This document shows positions 38,809 to 47,550 of a stretch of DNA of 64,000 bases, piece by piece. The stretch covers positions 930,001 to 994,000 of the forward strand of contig CP095495.1 in assembly GCA_023052945.1 (NCBI GenBank), read 5' to 3'. The DNA comes from Wolbachia pipientis (GTDB lineage Bacteria > Pseudomonadota > Alphaproteobacteria > Rickettsiales > Anaplasmataceae). The position numbers were made by a program, and so were the translations under genes. The notes under the pieces are model-generated. The model made no database searches and was not told the origin of the DNA. It saw only the letters and a list, made by a program, of their open reading frames with translations. Numbering within the stretch: the first letter of the stretch is position 1; each line of letters starts with the position of its first letter.

Positions 38809-38836
38809 AAATCTACTGAAGTTACATAGTCTTTAA

Positions 38837-39082
38837 ATGCTTCACATTGCTATCTATACACTGTTGTTCTGTATGAGTATAATGTTGTGCCGCATAGTGT
38901 CTAAGTCAAGTGATGTGTACAATAAGGTTTTAGCGTTCAATAATTTCTCAACGCAAGTAGTTGTACTCATAACAGCAATATCAATCATTCTGAATAATTT
39001 TTTTTTAATTGATATAGCATTGTTATATGCTAGCGTTAGCTTTATATCAACTATAGCACTAATGAGATTAATGTTGTTTTAA
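38837..39082 (+). CDS. mnhF: Na+/H+ antiporter subunit F (MnhF/MrpF)
   Basis: This 81-residue protein has three membrane helices; the central pattern NKVLAFNNFSTQVVVLI and the following IDIALLYASVSFISTIAL match MrpF. It is the first of five clustered Mrp subunits with almost no spacing (6 bp to mnhG). Confidence 0.85.
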   Translation: MLHIAIYTLLFCMSIMLCRIVSKSSDVYNKVLAFNNFSTQVVVLITAISIILNNFFLIDIALLYASVSFISTIALMRLMLF

Positions 39083-39088
39083 TAATTT

Positions 39089-39376
39089 ATGATAGGATCC
39101 ATTTTCATATTTTTAGGTATTTGTTTGATAATTATTTCAAATATAGGGGTGATCAGATTTCCTGATTTCTATACTAGATTACATGCAGCAGGTATTACAG
39201 ATTCTAGCGGTGCAACATTGTTATTAATTGGTTTTGCTCTGCAGAATGAATTTTCAATCAATACTATTAAAATAATATTATTAATTCTTATAATATGGGT
39301 AGCTAACTCAACTAATAGCTATATTTTAGCGTGCACTTATTATAAAGTTAAGAAAAAAACTGTTAAAGAAGGTTAA
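39089..39376 (+). CDS. mnhG: Na+/H+ antiporter subunit G (MnhG/MrpG)
   Basis: This 95-residue protein has three helices. GVIRFPDFYTRLHAAGITDSSG is the clear PhaG/MnhG/YufB signature. The next gene begins one base after the stop (GTG at 39378). Confidence 0.92.
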   Translation: MIGSIFIFLGICLIIISNIGVIRFPDFYTRLHAAGITDSSGATLLLIGFALQNEFSINTIKIILLILIIWVANSTNSYILACTYYKVKKKTVKEG

Positions 39377-39377
39377 G

Positions 39378-39905
39378 GTGTTAGAAATATTAAATGTAGT
39401 GCTACTTTTGTTGTTACTAACAGTTACGGTTTTTATAGTCTTCTCGCGACATTTAGTTGTAAGTGCTGTTCTAATGTGTGTATTTAGTTCACTTATTGCA
39501 CTTATATACTTAATTATGAATGCACCTGATGTTGCAATTACTGAAGCTTCTGTTGGTGCGGGGCTCAGTACGATTTTTACGTTTGCAGCACTCTCCTTGA
39601 TAAAGAATCATAAAGTAAATCTATCTCATAACCCTATAACGCTTTTTTTCATGTTATTTCTGGCTGTATGTTTGTCATATTTTATGATTCAATTGCCAGA
39701 TTTTGGCAGCAACAATGCTCCGATCCACTTGCATGTTGCTCCTTATTATGTGGAAAATACCGAAAAAGCTACCGGTATTCCTAACATAGTGACAGCTGTT
39801 TTGGCAAGCTTTCGTGGTTATGACACGTTTGGAGAAACTATAGTAGTTTTTACTGCTGCGCTTTGTATAACGTTGATATTAAAAGAAGAAAAAGAAAATG
39901 ATTAA
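39378..39905 (+). CDS. MbhD/DUF4040-type antiporter subunit (MrpA C-terminal equivalent)
   Basis: This 175-residue, multi-helix protein contains APDVAITEASVGAGLSTIFTFAAL, the hydrogenase-subunit MbhD (DUF4040) core, followed by MbhE-like helices with GYDTFGETIVVFTAALCI. In standard Mrp complexes these two modules form the C-terminal end of MrpA; here they are a separate gene. The start is GTG. It overlaps mnhB by eight bases. Confidence 0.85.
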   Translation: MLEILNVVLLLLLLTVTVFIVFSRHLVVSAVLMCVFSSLIALIYLIMNAPDVAITEASVGAGLSTIFTFAALSLIKNHKVNLSHNPITLFFMLFLAVCLSYFMIQLPDFGSNNAPIHLHVAPYYVENTEKATGIPNIVTAVLASFRGYDTFGETIVVFTAALCITLILKEEKEND

Positions 39906-40317
39906 AGATCCGATATTAAATGCAGTAACATTTTTGATGATACCTTTTATCATTTTATTTGGTTTATACATACAATTTCACGGTGATTATACTCCTGGTG
40001 GAGGTTTTCAAGCAGGAATAATTATTGCCTCCGGGATAATATTATATTCAATGCTATTTGGTGTATCTACAACTCTAAAAGCAATACCTTATTCTGTGAT
40101 TAGATTGACTAACGTGTTAGGTATTTTAATTTATGGAGGAACGGGCGTTGCAACAACTTTACTTGGCCAAAATTTTTTATCTTATGATATCTTGTCAGCC
40201 AATAATAGAACCGGTCAAAAATTGGGTATTTTTTTTGTGGAATTAGGTGTAGCATTTACTGTCTGCTCCTCTATGTTAATTATATATATGAATTTTGCTC
40301 GTAGGAAAAAACAATGA
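39898..40317 (+). CDS. mnhB: Na+/H+ antiporter subunit B (MnhB/MrpB)
   Basis: This 139-residue protein has four helices. FGLYIQFHGDYTPGGGFQAGIIIASG is the MnhB signature, with the GHxxPGGGF pattern as HGDYTPGGGF. RTGQKLGIFFVELGVAFTV follows. It overlaps mnhC (ATGA). Confidence 0.92.
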   Translation: MIKDPILNAVTFLMIPFIILFGLYIQFHGDYTPGGGFQAGIIIASGIILYSMLFGVSTTLKAIPYSVIRLTNVLGILIYGGTGVATTLLGQNFLSYDILSANNRTGQKLGIFFVELGVAFTVCSSMLIIYMNFARRKKQ

Positions 40318-40640
40318 CTTTATATAATTATACGATTATTATTGTATTAATGGTACTAGGTTTATATATTATTGTAAACGATAAAAATTTAATCAAGAAA
40401 ATGATAGGGGTAAGCGTCTTCCAAGCATCTGTTTTGTTGTTTTACATATCTCTAGGATATATAAAAAGTTCTTTGCCTCCTATATTGGTTTCAAATTTTT
40501 ATTCATATAGCAATCCTATACCTCATGTTTTAATGCTTACTGCTATAGTGGTTGGAATTGCAACATTTTCAGTTGGATTGTCCATAGCAGTAAAAATGGA
40601 AGAAAAGTATGGAACAATTGATCAAGACAAGTGTACATAA
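40314..40640 (+). CDS. mnhC: Na+/H+ antiporter subunit C (MnhC/MrpC, NuoK-like)
   Basis: This 108-residue NuoK-related subunit has three helices; NPIPHVLMLTAIVVGIATFSVGLSIAVKM is the conserved part in which DPxPQALVLTAIVI is usual. The large ion-translocating subunits A (N-terminal part) and D, and subunit E, are not in this window, so the complex must be completed from elsewhere. Confidence 0.9.
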   Translation: MTLYNYTIIIVLMVLGLYIIVNDKNLIKKMIGVSVFQASVLLFYISLGYIKSSLPPILVSNFYSYSNPIPHVLMLTAIVVGIATFSVGLSIAVKMEEKYGTIDQDKCT

Positions 40641-40758
40641 ATTAACAGTATCTTAAACTATATGAAGTAACAAATAGCCACAAGTTAAAAGTAAAATTAT
40701 AGACTTGCTTGTTGTAAGTTTGTTTGTTAATAAGGGAAAATTATAAACTATAAAGGTA

Positions 40759-42705
40759 ATGATGTCAACTATTAATGATGCAGAAGATAAGAAAAAAATT
40801 ATCAGAGATCTTGTAACTAAAAGTATAAAAAAGGGTGGTTTTATCACTTTTGATGATATAAATGATAAATTATCAGATGAAAATTTTTCGTCTGACTTTA
40901 TAGATGATGCTATATCTTTATTGCAGGATTCCGGAATTAATGTGCTTGAAAGTAACGAAGATGAAGAAGATATTTCTTCCAACAGCGATGATAGTAAACT
41001 TGATGATGATGATACATCGTTAAATGTTACTGCGACTTTAATGCAAAATGATGATCCAGTAAGGATTTATTTACAAGATATGAGCTCTGTAAAGCTTTTG
41101 TCAAGGGCAGATGAAATCGAGATAGCAAAAAAAATTGAATCTGAAAAGCATAACATGTTACGTGCAATAATTGAAACATCAGTAACATTAAAGGTGATAA
41201 AAGTATGGCGTGATGATTTAAGTAGTGGAGCTCTCTTACTGAGAGAAATTATAGATCTGGATGCAATTTATAACTCTGACTTTAATGTGGTATCCAAAGA
41301 AGAGAGTGAAGAAAGTGCTGAAGATGTTGAGGATTCTGAGGATGTTTCTGAAGATGCTGAGTACTGCAGTGATGATGAGAAAGATAGTAAAAAAAGTGAT
41401 GATGAGAAAGACGGTGATAATGAAGATGTAAATTCAGCGAATTTAAATGTTTCTATTCTTGAAATGGAAAGTGACTTGTTGCCAAAGGTCATAGTTGCAT
41501 TGGATGAGATAATTACTTTAACAAATGAAGCGTTGGTATTAAGAAAAAATTCTAAAGATTCCTCTGATGAACTAGAGAATTTATATAGTCAAATATGGTC
41601 TATAGCATTACAAATTAAGTTAAGTGATGCTGCTGTTGCCAGAATTACACGAGAACTTTATAAGATAAATAGATCTATCACGTTTGAAGAGGCTAATCTT
41701 ATCGCTGGGGCTAGAAAATACGATATCGATAGAGAAAGTTTCTATGAAGTTTATGATGACATGCTTTTAAAGCACGAGTTAAAAGAGATAAGTCTTTTAA
41801 AGATCAATGAAAATCAGTCCTCTTTCGCAGGTGAATTAAAAAACAAATTTTTAAGGTTTATAGACGATAACTTTGAACATATAGCTAGTACCTTGAACAG
41901 CATTAAGCAGCATATACAGGAAGATAACGTACAAGAATTTAAGGAGCTAATCAAGAGAATACAAAAACACGAACGAGAAGTCTCTGAAGCAAAGCAAGAA
42001 ATGATTAAGGCTAACTTAAGGCTAGTAGTTTCCATTGCTAAGAAGTATTCAAAAAGAGGCCTTGATCTGCTTGATTTGATACAAGAAGGCAATATTGGTC
42101 TTATGAAGGCCGTGGATAAGTTTGATTACAAACGCGGATATAAATTTTCAACTTATGGCACTTGGTGGGTAAGACAATCAATCACTAGGGCAATACCTGA
42201 GCAGTCTAAAGTAGTTAGAATACCAGTTCATATGGTGGAAATTATCAGTAAAATCAACAGAGCATTAAGAAAAATGACTCATGAGATGGGAAGAGAGCCG
42301 ACGTTAGAGGAATTAAGTGTAGAACTGACAATGCCACTGGAAAGAATACGCAAAGTTATGAAAATAGCAAGGGACCCAGTAAGTCTTGAAGCTCCAACAG
42401 GAAAGGATGATAGTAGTACCTTCGGTGATTGTATAGAAGATAAGCGAGTCTCCAGACCAGAGGATGCTGCAATACTTGCTGACTTGCGTGGCATTACAAC
42501 CAATGTTCTTGCAACTTTAACACCAAAGGAAGAAAGAATTCTAAGAATGCGTTTTGGCCTTGGTAAAGATGGGAAGGAGCATACCTTAGAAGAAGTAGGA
42601 AAAATTTTTAATGTAACACGTGAGAGAATTAGGCAAATAGAGGCAAAAGCACTGCGCAAGTTGAAACATCCAAGCCGCGCTAGAAAACTTAGAGGGTTCT
42701 TTTAA
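40759..42705 (+). CDS. rpoD: RNA polymerase primary sigma factor RpoD
   Basis: This is a 648-residue sigma-70. Region 1.1 is at the N-terminus, [29 protein letters not shown] is region 1.2, and a long non-conserved region contains a very acidic stretch (about 175-230). Then come region 2 ([41 protein letters not shown] and [15 protein letters not shown]), region 3, and region 4.2 ([33 protein letters not shown]). A second ATG one codon later is equally possible. An intrinsic terminator follows. Confidence 0.97.
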   Translation: MMSTINDAEDKKKIIRDLVTKSIKKGGFITFDDINDKLSDENFSSDFIDDAISLLQDSGINVLESNEDEEDISSNSDDSKLDDDDTSLNVTATLMQNDDPVRIYLQDMSSVKLLSRADEIEIAKKIESEKHNMLRAIIETSVTLKVIKVWRDDLSSGALLLREIIDLDAIYNSDFNVVSKEESEESAEDVEDSEDVSEDAEYCSDDEKDSKKSDDEKDGDNEDVNSANLNVSILEMESDLLPKVIVALDEIITLTNEALVLRKNSKDSSDELENLYSQIWSIALQIKLSDAAVARITRELYKINRSITFEEANLIAGARKYDIDRESFYEVYDDMLLKHELKEISLLKINENQSSFAGELKNKFLRFIDDNFEHIASTLNSIKQHIQEDNVQEFKELIKRIQKHEREVSEAKQEMIKANLRLVVSIAKKYSKRGLDLLDLIQEGNIGLMKAVDKFDYKRGYKFSTYGTWWVRQSITRAIPEQSKVVRIPVHMVEIISKINRALRKMTHEMGREPTLEELSVELTMPLERIRKVMKIARDPVSLEAPTGKDDSSTFGDCIEDKRVSRPEDAAILADLRGITTNVLATLTPKEERILRMRFGLGKDGKEHTLEEVGKIFNVTRERIRQIEAKALRKLKHPSRARKLRGFF

Positions 42706-42767
42706 GTATACGTGTCAAGTTAAGAAGAAGCTGATTTTGTCTGGAAAAAGTGGAGAAAAAGTCAGAG

Positions 42768-42791
42768 CGTTTTTAAAATAAAACGTTTTTT
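42768..42791 (+). terminator. Intrinsic terminator after rpoD
   Basis: CGTTTT (42768-42773) pairs with AAAACG (42780-42785), with a 6-nt loop and a run of six T (42786-42791). The stem is AT-rich and short, but position and T-run fit. Confidence 0.5.
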
Positions 42792-43785
42792 CAAAAAAGT
42801 ATGATATGAAGGAAATGCACAATAAAGTTTAAAATGGGGGTTGTGAAAAAGTTGCACCGCTATTTTTTTTTATGAATCTAATGAAACAGCATGCTAATCT
42901 ACGGTAAATATTATGACAAACAAAAATGACAATTCTAATTCAAAGTATAGAAATTTTTATGTTCTGGGTGATAGTTTATCCGATAATGGCGCAATCATTG
43001 GAATTTTAAATAACTTATCCTTTGCAAAAAGCGTAAAGTTTGATGACCCTTTTTATCAAGGAGGATCTTTTAGCAATGGCCCTACTGCTGTTGAATATGT
43101 AGCAAAATATTTAGATTTAGACGAATTTAAACCTGGGTGGAGTTATTCATTTTTTGGTAGATGCCACGAACAGCAAGGTCAAAACTATGCAGTTTCATGT
43201 GCAACAGCATCTGAAATTTTTGACCCTATTTTTTCTTATTTCTTCAATAAATTTCGTTTAGCTAACCAGCTAGATGCGGTAATTAAACATCATCCAGATA
43301 TAGGTAAAGAAGATTTATTTTGTATCATAATCGGCGGAAATGATGTTATGGTTGCCACTGCTTATGACGATACTAAAGCGGAAGAAGTGTTGGAACAAGC
43401 AGTGAGTGAAATATGTAATGCACTTAAGGTTCTAAATGAACATGGTGTTAAGCATGTAGTTGTTGCAAACGCACCTGAAGTTGGCTCAATACCAGCTTTT
43501 AATAGAGATGAAGAAGCAAGGGAACTAGCTACGAAGCTCACAGAGAGTTTCAATGCAAAATTGGCTAATGGCTTAAATTATATGAAGAAAAGTACAAATC
43601 TTGAAATAAAAGCATTTGATCTTAACTCTAAAATGAAAAGTATGCTTAGCGAATACAAGAGCAGAGGTTTAAATTGTCAAGATGCATGCACATCGAACAT
43701 TGCAGACCAAATTGGGAGATTTAAAGAAAATATAAAAATACTCTTAAAGTTGATATTTACAGGGGAACTTGATGTTCACTATAAC

Positions 43786-44981
43786 TGTATTAAATAAGAC
43801 TTGATCTGACACTTTAAAAAAGCAAGTTATAAAATAATAAAAGAAAGGAGTGTTAGAAATGAGTACAATACAAACAAAAATACTAAAACCAAAGCTAGGG
43901 TTATTAGAACTAGCAAAACAACTAGGAAATGTATCTCAAGCATGTAAAGTGATGGGATACTCAAGAGATACATTTTATCGATTTAAGGAGTTATATGAAA
44001 ATGGAGGAGAGGGAGCATTACATGAAATAAGTAAGAAAAAACCGCTATTAGCGAACAGAGTTTCCGATAATATAGAAAGAACAGTGATTGGTATAGCAAC
44101 AGAATTTCCAGCATATGGGCAAGAAAGAGCTGCAAATGAACTGAGAAAAAGAGGTATAATAATTTCTCAGGGAGGAGTAAGGTCTGTATGGCTAAGAAAT
44201 GACCTTGAAACTCTCAAAAAGAGACTTAAAGCACTAGAGACAAAAGTAGCTCAAGACGGAATCATTTTAACTGAAGAACAACTTGCAGCTTTAGAAAAAA
44301 TGAAAGAACAAAAGGAAGCTCATGGTGAAATTGAGACGCAACATCCAGGTTATTTGGGTTCTCAAGATACCTATTATGTGGGCAATATCAAAGGTATAGG
44401 GCGAATTTATCAGCAGACTTTTGTTGACACTTATTCCAGGGTTGCAATGGTTAAACTTTACACGGACAGAACAGCTATTACAGCTGAAGATCTTCTCAAT
44501 GATAGGGTTATTCCATTTTTTGATGAGCAGAAAATTCCATTATTACGCATTCTAACTGATAGGGGTACGGAATATTGTGGCAAGCCAGAAAATCACGCTT
44601 ATCAGCTATATTTGGGAATCGAAAATATCGACCATTCTAGAACCAAAGCCAACTCTCCACAAACTAATGGCATATGTGAAAGATTTCATAGAACTATGCA
44701 AGATGAGTGTTACAATATTATCTTTAGAAAGAAAATCTACAATTCTTTGGAAGATCTACAGATTGATGTTGATTGTTGGTTGCATTCTTATAATGATACA
44801 AGACCTCACTCTGGTAAGTACTGCTATGGAAAAACACCTATGCAGACTTTTCTTGATAGCAAACATATTGCTTTTCAGAAAAATATTAGTAGCATTAAAC
44901 AAGAGACTGATATTAGTTTTAACTACCTCAATTCTTCTGTCAGTTAATTCTTGTCTGTCAGATTAAGTCTTATCTTTTACA
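43786..44981 (+). mobile_element. IS481-type insertion sequence
   Basis: This 1196-bp element begins TGTATTAAATAAGACTT and ends with the near inverse ...AAGTCTTATCTTTTACA, giving 26-bp imperfect terminal repeats that share AAGACTT-R-ATCTGACA. It is flanked by 7-bp direct repeats CTATAAC (43779-43785, 44982-44988). It encodes one transposase. Its left end supplies the stop codon that ends the disrupted esterase frame. It is the only copy in this window. Confidence 0.9.
43859..44947 (+). CDS. IS481-family transposase
   Basis: This 362-residue transposase has an N-terminal HTH (QLGNVSQACKVMGYSRDTFYRFKELYENGG), a second HTH-like region (AYGQERAANELRKRGIIISQGGVRSVW), and a retroviral-integrase core with Asp in TFVDTYSRV, Asp in ILTDRGTEYC and Glu in GICERFHRTM, then NDTRPHSGKYCYGKTP. 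I start at ATG 43859, which AAAGGAG precedes by eight bases; the GTG at 43850 overlaps that site. The frame is intact, so the element may be active. Confidence 0.92.
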   Translation: MSTIQTKILKPKLGLLELAKQLGNVSQACKVMGYSRDTFYRFKELYENGGEGALHEISKKKPLLANRVSDNIERTVIGIATEFPAYGQERAANELRKRGIIISQGGVRSVWLRNDLETLKKRLKALETKVAQDGIILTEEQLAALEKMKEQKEAHGEIETQHPGYLGSQDTYYVGNIKGIGRIYQQTFVDTYSRVAMVKLYTDRTAITAEDLLNDRVIPFFDEQKIPLLRILTDRGTEYCGKPENHAYQLYLGIENIDHSRTKANSPQTNGICERFHRTMQDECYNIIFRKKIYNSLEDLQIDVDCWLHSYNDTRPHSGKYCYGKTPMQTFLDSKHIAFQKNISSIKQETDISFNYLNSSVS

Positions 44982-45376
44982 CTATAACCCTGGGTGTAGC
45001 GAAGAAACACTAAAGGATTATTTCTTTTTTGATTATTTCCATCCAACTGCAGAACTTCATCATGAAGTTGGTAATGAAATGTATGAGTTGATTTGACACA
45101 GTTTTTTGAACATATCCTTTTAAATAGTAACCAGACTGCATTCTGTGATTTTTAGCAAAACACGATCTTTCGTTTGAGCTTTCTTCAATTTAAAATAAAT
45201 ACAGAAAATTGCTGCCTATAGCTAACCCAGGAAAGGTTTTCCTACGTCATACCACCGCGGCGCTAACTAGTGCGGAATGACGGTTTTTCAAATTGTCGTA
45301 AGTTAGTTTAGCTATAATTTCCTAAGTTTGCTCACAATCTCTTGACTTGACACATATGTTTTTTTCCCAAATGTTA

Positions 45377-46768
45377 CTATCTTCCTCCTTTTCCTTTCTC
45401 AATTTGTGCAACCATTTCCTTAACACTTACTTGTGTGGAAGGAGGATTTTTGCTGACATGAGATTTTGGATCAGATTTTGCTGTTATGTGTTTCGTTGCA
45501 GATCTTTTATTCTCTGTTAGAAATGAATGAGATTGTTTTTTCTTCATACCGATATCCGCTTGTGCTGCTGGGGTAGTTTTGCTTTCAGCAAGCCGTACAT
45601 TAGCATTTCCTTTTGCTTGATTTTGCTCAAATTTTTCTTTTAATGCCTTTACTTTACTGCCCATCTCGCGATTAGCTCCTCCTTTCATAGTAGCTGCTGC
45701 TACTTTTGGTATCGCCTTACCAGCAGCTTTTTGTGCTGATTTCCTATTGTCTTGATTTTCAGATTTTAGTGGTACTCTTTCAGCTGATTTTTTAAGAATT
45801 ACTTCTACTACTTTTGGCTCTGTGCTTACTTTTTGATCAGCACGGCTTAGATTTTTAGGCTTTGGCGGTACTGCAGGTTTATCTTTGACTACCACTTTCG
45901 ATTCTTGTCTAATTTCTTGACCAGTAGTAAACATTTTTTTTGGCACTTGCGGTGCTCTTGGTGGTTTTGGTAGCACGAGGGATTGAGGTTGTTGTTTCTG
46001 CTTACGTTTTCTTTTTGCTTCTATATGTTCTTTAGAAACTGTTGCATAAATTGGCTCTTCTTTGGGCGATTTTGAACTCTGCGAATTTTCTATTAAAATT
46101 TTACTCTTCTTCTCTTGATAATTTGATATGTCTTCATATTCATGCTCTTCATTTAAAGAACTTCCATAGCCTAAATCTTCTCTCTGCTCATATAAAGGAT
46201 TTTCCTTTTGCTTTTTCTCTTGATAATTTGATATGTCTTCATATTCATGCTCTTCATTTAAAGAACTTCCATAGCCTGAATCTCCTGCTTGTAGATCATA
46301 TAAAGGATTTTCTTCTTGCTTTGACGCTGTTCTATCCTCTAAGTTCACTCCATACAATCCATGTTCCTCCTGATTTTTTTTACTTTGCTCTAAATCTGAA
46401 ATTTTCTTTAAAACATTTAGGTATTCGAATGTTATTTTTTCAGCAAGACTGGGCAATTTATCATTAGCAAAATTTCTTATATCGTTATCCTGAATTGAAG
46501 CATTTTTTCCCAAGATTTTATTAAATGTTTCCTTGAATATTCCCAAAAAACCTGATGGCTTTTTGTTCACCGGTTCTATATAATTATTCAAGTCACTACA
46601 TATAACAAACTTAGCTACATCTTCTGCCTTATCTGTAAAACTCTCTAATGTCTGGGATAAATCTCTCACTGTTTTATTATATTGTTCACCAATATTTTTC
46701 AGCTTTATAGCTTCTATCAAGGAGTCAAGATTTTTTTTATAGTTCTCACTTTTGAATGGATCATTCAT
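45377..46768 (-). CDS. Candidate tyrosine-phosphorylated effector with EPIYA and SH3-ligand motifs
   Basis: This 463-residue, mostly disordered protein has no signal peptide. Residues 1-130 are helical. Residues 153-223 hold two tandem units of about 35 residues, each with ENPLY, GYGSSLNEEHEYEDISNYQEKK. EEPIYATVSKEH (237-248) contains a perfect EPIYA (238-242). Proline-rich stretches LPKPPRAPQVPKK (266-278) and AVPPKPK (299-305) look like SH3 ligands, and RKRK at 253-256 is basic. EPIYA and NPLY-type sites are hallmarks of effectors phosphorylated by host Src/Abl kinases (CagA, Tarp, AnkA, Bartonella Beps). No homologue is recognised; the role is inferred from motifs. Confidence 0.85.
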   Translation of the reverse strand: MNDPFKSENYKKNLDSLIEAIKLKNIGEQYNKTVRDLSQTLESFTDKAEDVAKFVICSDLNNYIEPVNKKPSGFLGIFKETFNKILGKNASIQDNDIRNFANDKLPSLAEKITFEYLNVLKKISDLEQSKKNQEEHGLYGVNLEDRTASKQEENPLYDLQAGDSGYGSSLNEEHEYEDISNYQEKKQKENPLYEQREDLGYGSSLNEEHEYEDISNYQEKKSKILIENSQSSKSPKEEPIYATVSKEHIEAKRKRKQKQQPQSLVLPKPPRAPQVPKKMFTTGQEIRQESKVVVKDKPAVPPKPKNLSRADQKVSTEPKVVEVILKKSAERVPLKSENQDNRKSAQKAAGKAIPKVAAATMKGGANREMGSKVKALKEKFEQNQAKGNANVRLAESKTTPAAQADIGMKKKQSHSFLTENKRSATKHITAKSDPKSHVSKNPPSTQVSVKEMVAQIEKGKGGR

Positions 46769-46863
46769 ACTAATTACAGCTCATTATTTATTAAAATATA
46801 GATCTAAAATATTAAGATCTAGTAAATATTACTTTTGTAATTCATGTAGAACTATAGCTATAA

Positions 46864-47394
46864 TAAGTAATACGTCATACCGCCGCGGTATCTCTTAGCC
46901 GCTAACACGTAGCGGTATGACGGTTGTCGTTTAGCTATAAATATTAAGAAATTTACCAAACGAAAAAAAAGACAAAAGAAGCCCCGTTGGTGACTAGTTA
47001 TTTACATGTACTTCAAAATATTGGCGTTTTTTATTCTAAACGCTGCAATTTAGCTGCTTTTAAATGCGATTAACCTAAATTATAAACGTTAAGAAATTTA
47101 CTGAGCGGAAAAAAAGGCAAAGAAACCCTAGGGTAGCTAGTATTCAAATTCTCCCTTGTCTATTTGACGTCTTTTACTGTCTTAAACGCTTTATAAGCGC
47201 GTTTCAGCTTATATAGGTAGAAACCTAGAAGTTTTATAAAGACATGAGGTGCACATAGTGCAAAAAATTAAGCATGATTTACGCCAGATACATTAAGTTT
47301 TTTTGTCATTAATCCACTGCAGAGATTGCGAAGATAAATAAATAGCTTCACTTTCATGATAAGGGGGCTGGTGGAGTTTGTCAAGTAAGTTTTA
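46864..47394 (-). repeat. Dispersed ~500-bp repeat, copy C
   Basis: This is nearly identical to copy A (1741-2284) over its whole length, apart from a shortened palindrome at the left end where 'atagatcc' is lost. It lies upstream of the EPIYA gene, in its orientation. It fills most of the gene-free interval 46769-47550. Confidence 0.85.
47356..47384 (-). promoter_or_regulatory. Consensus sigma-70 promoter inside dispersed repeat C
   Basis: On the minus strand: TTGACA (47384-47379), 17 bp, TATCAT (47361-47356). Leftward transcription would cross the repeat and, about 590 bases on, reach the EPIYA gene start at 46768. Confidence 0.6.
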
Positions 47395-47550
47395 TTGCCT
47401 AGCGTCACGCGTTGGAATGACAATTTCGATTATTTCATACATTGACTTCGGTAAATCCAAATTATATTAGCTACATCTAACGAATTTTACACTTGCTAAG
47501 ATTGCGCTATTTGAGTATCTTTAACTGAAAGAAGTTATTTTTTATCCAAT

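Larger units (their letters stand above)
42913..45096 (+). pseudogene. GDSL esterase/lipase split by an IS481-type element
   Basis: Bases 42913-43785 encode the first 291 codons of an SGNH hydrolase: FYVLGDSLSDNG (block I, catalytic Ser), then IIGGND (block III). The frame then enters the IS and stops after three codons (C-I-K). Bases 44989-45096 beyond the element encode PGCSEETLKDYFFFDYFHPTAELHHE... with the block V Asp-x-x-His (FDYFHP). Excision of the IS with one 7-bp duplication joins the halves in frame into 326 residues, with Asp306 and His309 completing the triad. The present N-terminal product lacks Asp/His and should be inactive. Relatives include lecithinase/hemolysin-type phospholipases of intracellular bacteria. 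Confidence 0.92.

Noticed and set aside
38041..38812. Toxin-antitoxin module with the HTH gene
   Set aside because: The next gene is rpoZ, and no RelE/HigB-like frame exists within a kilobase on either strand.
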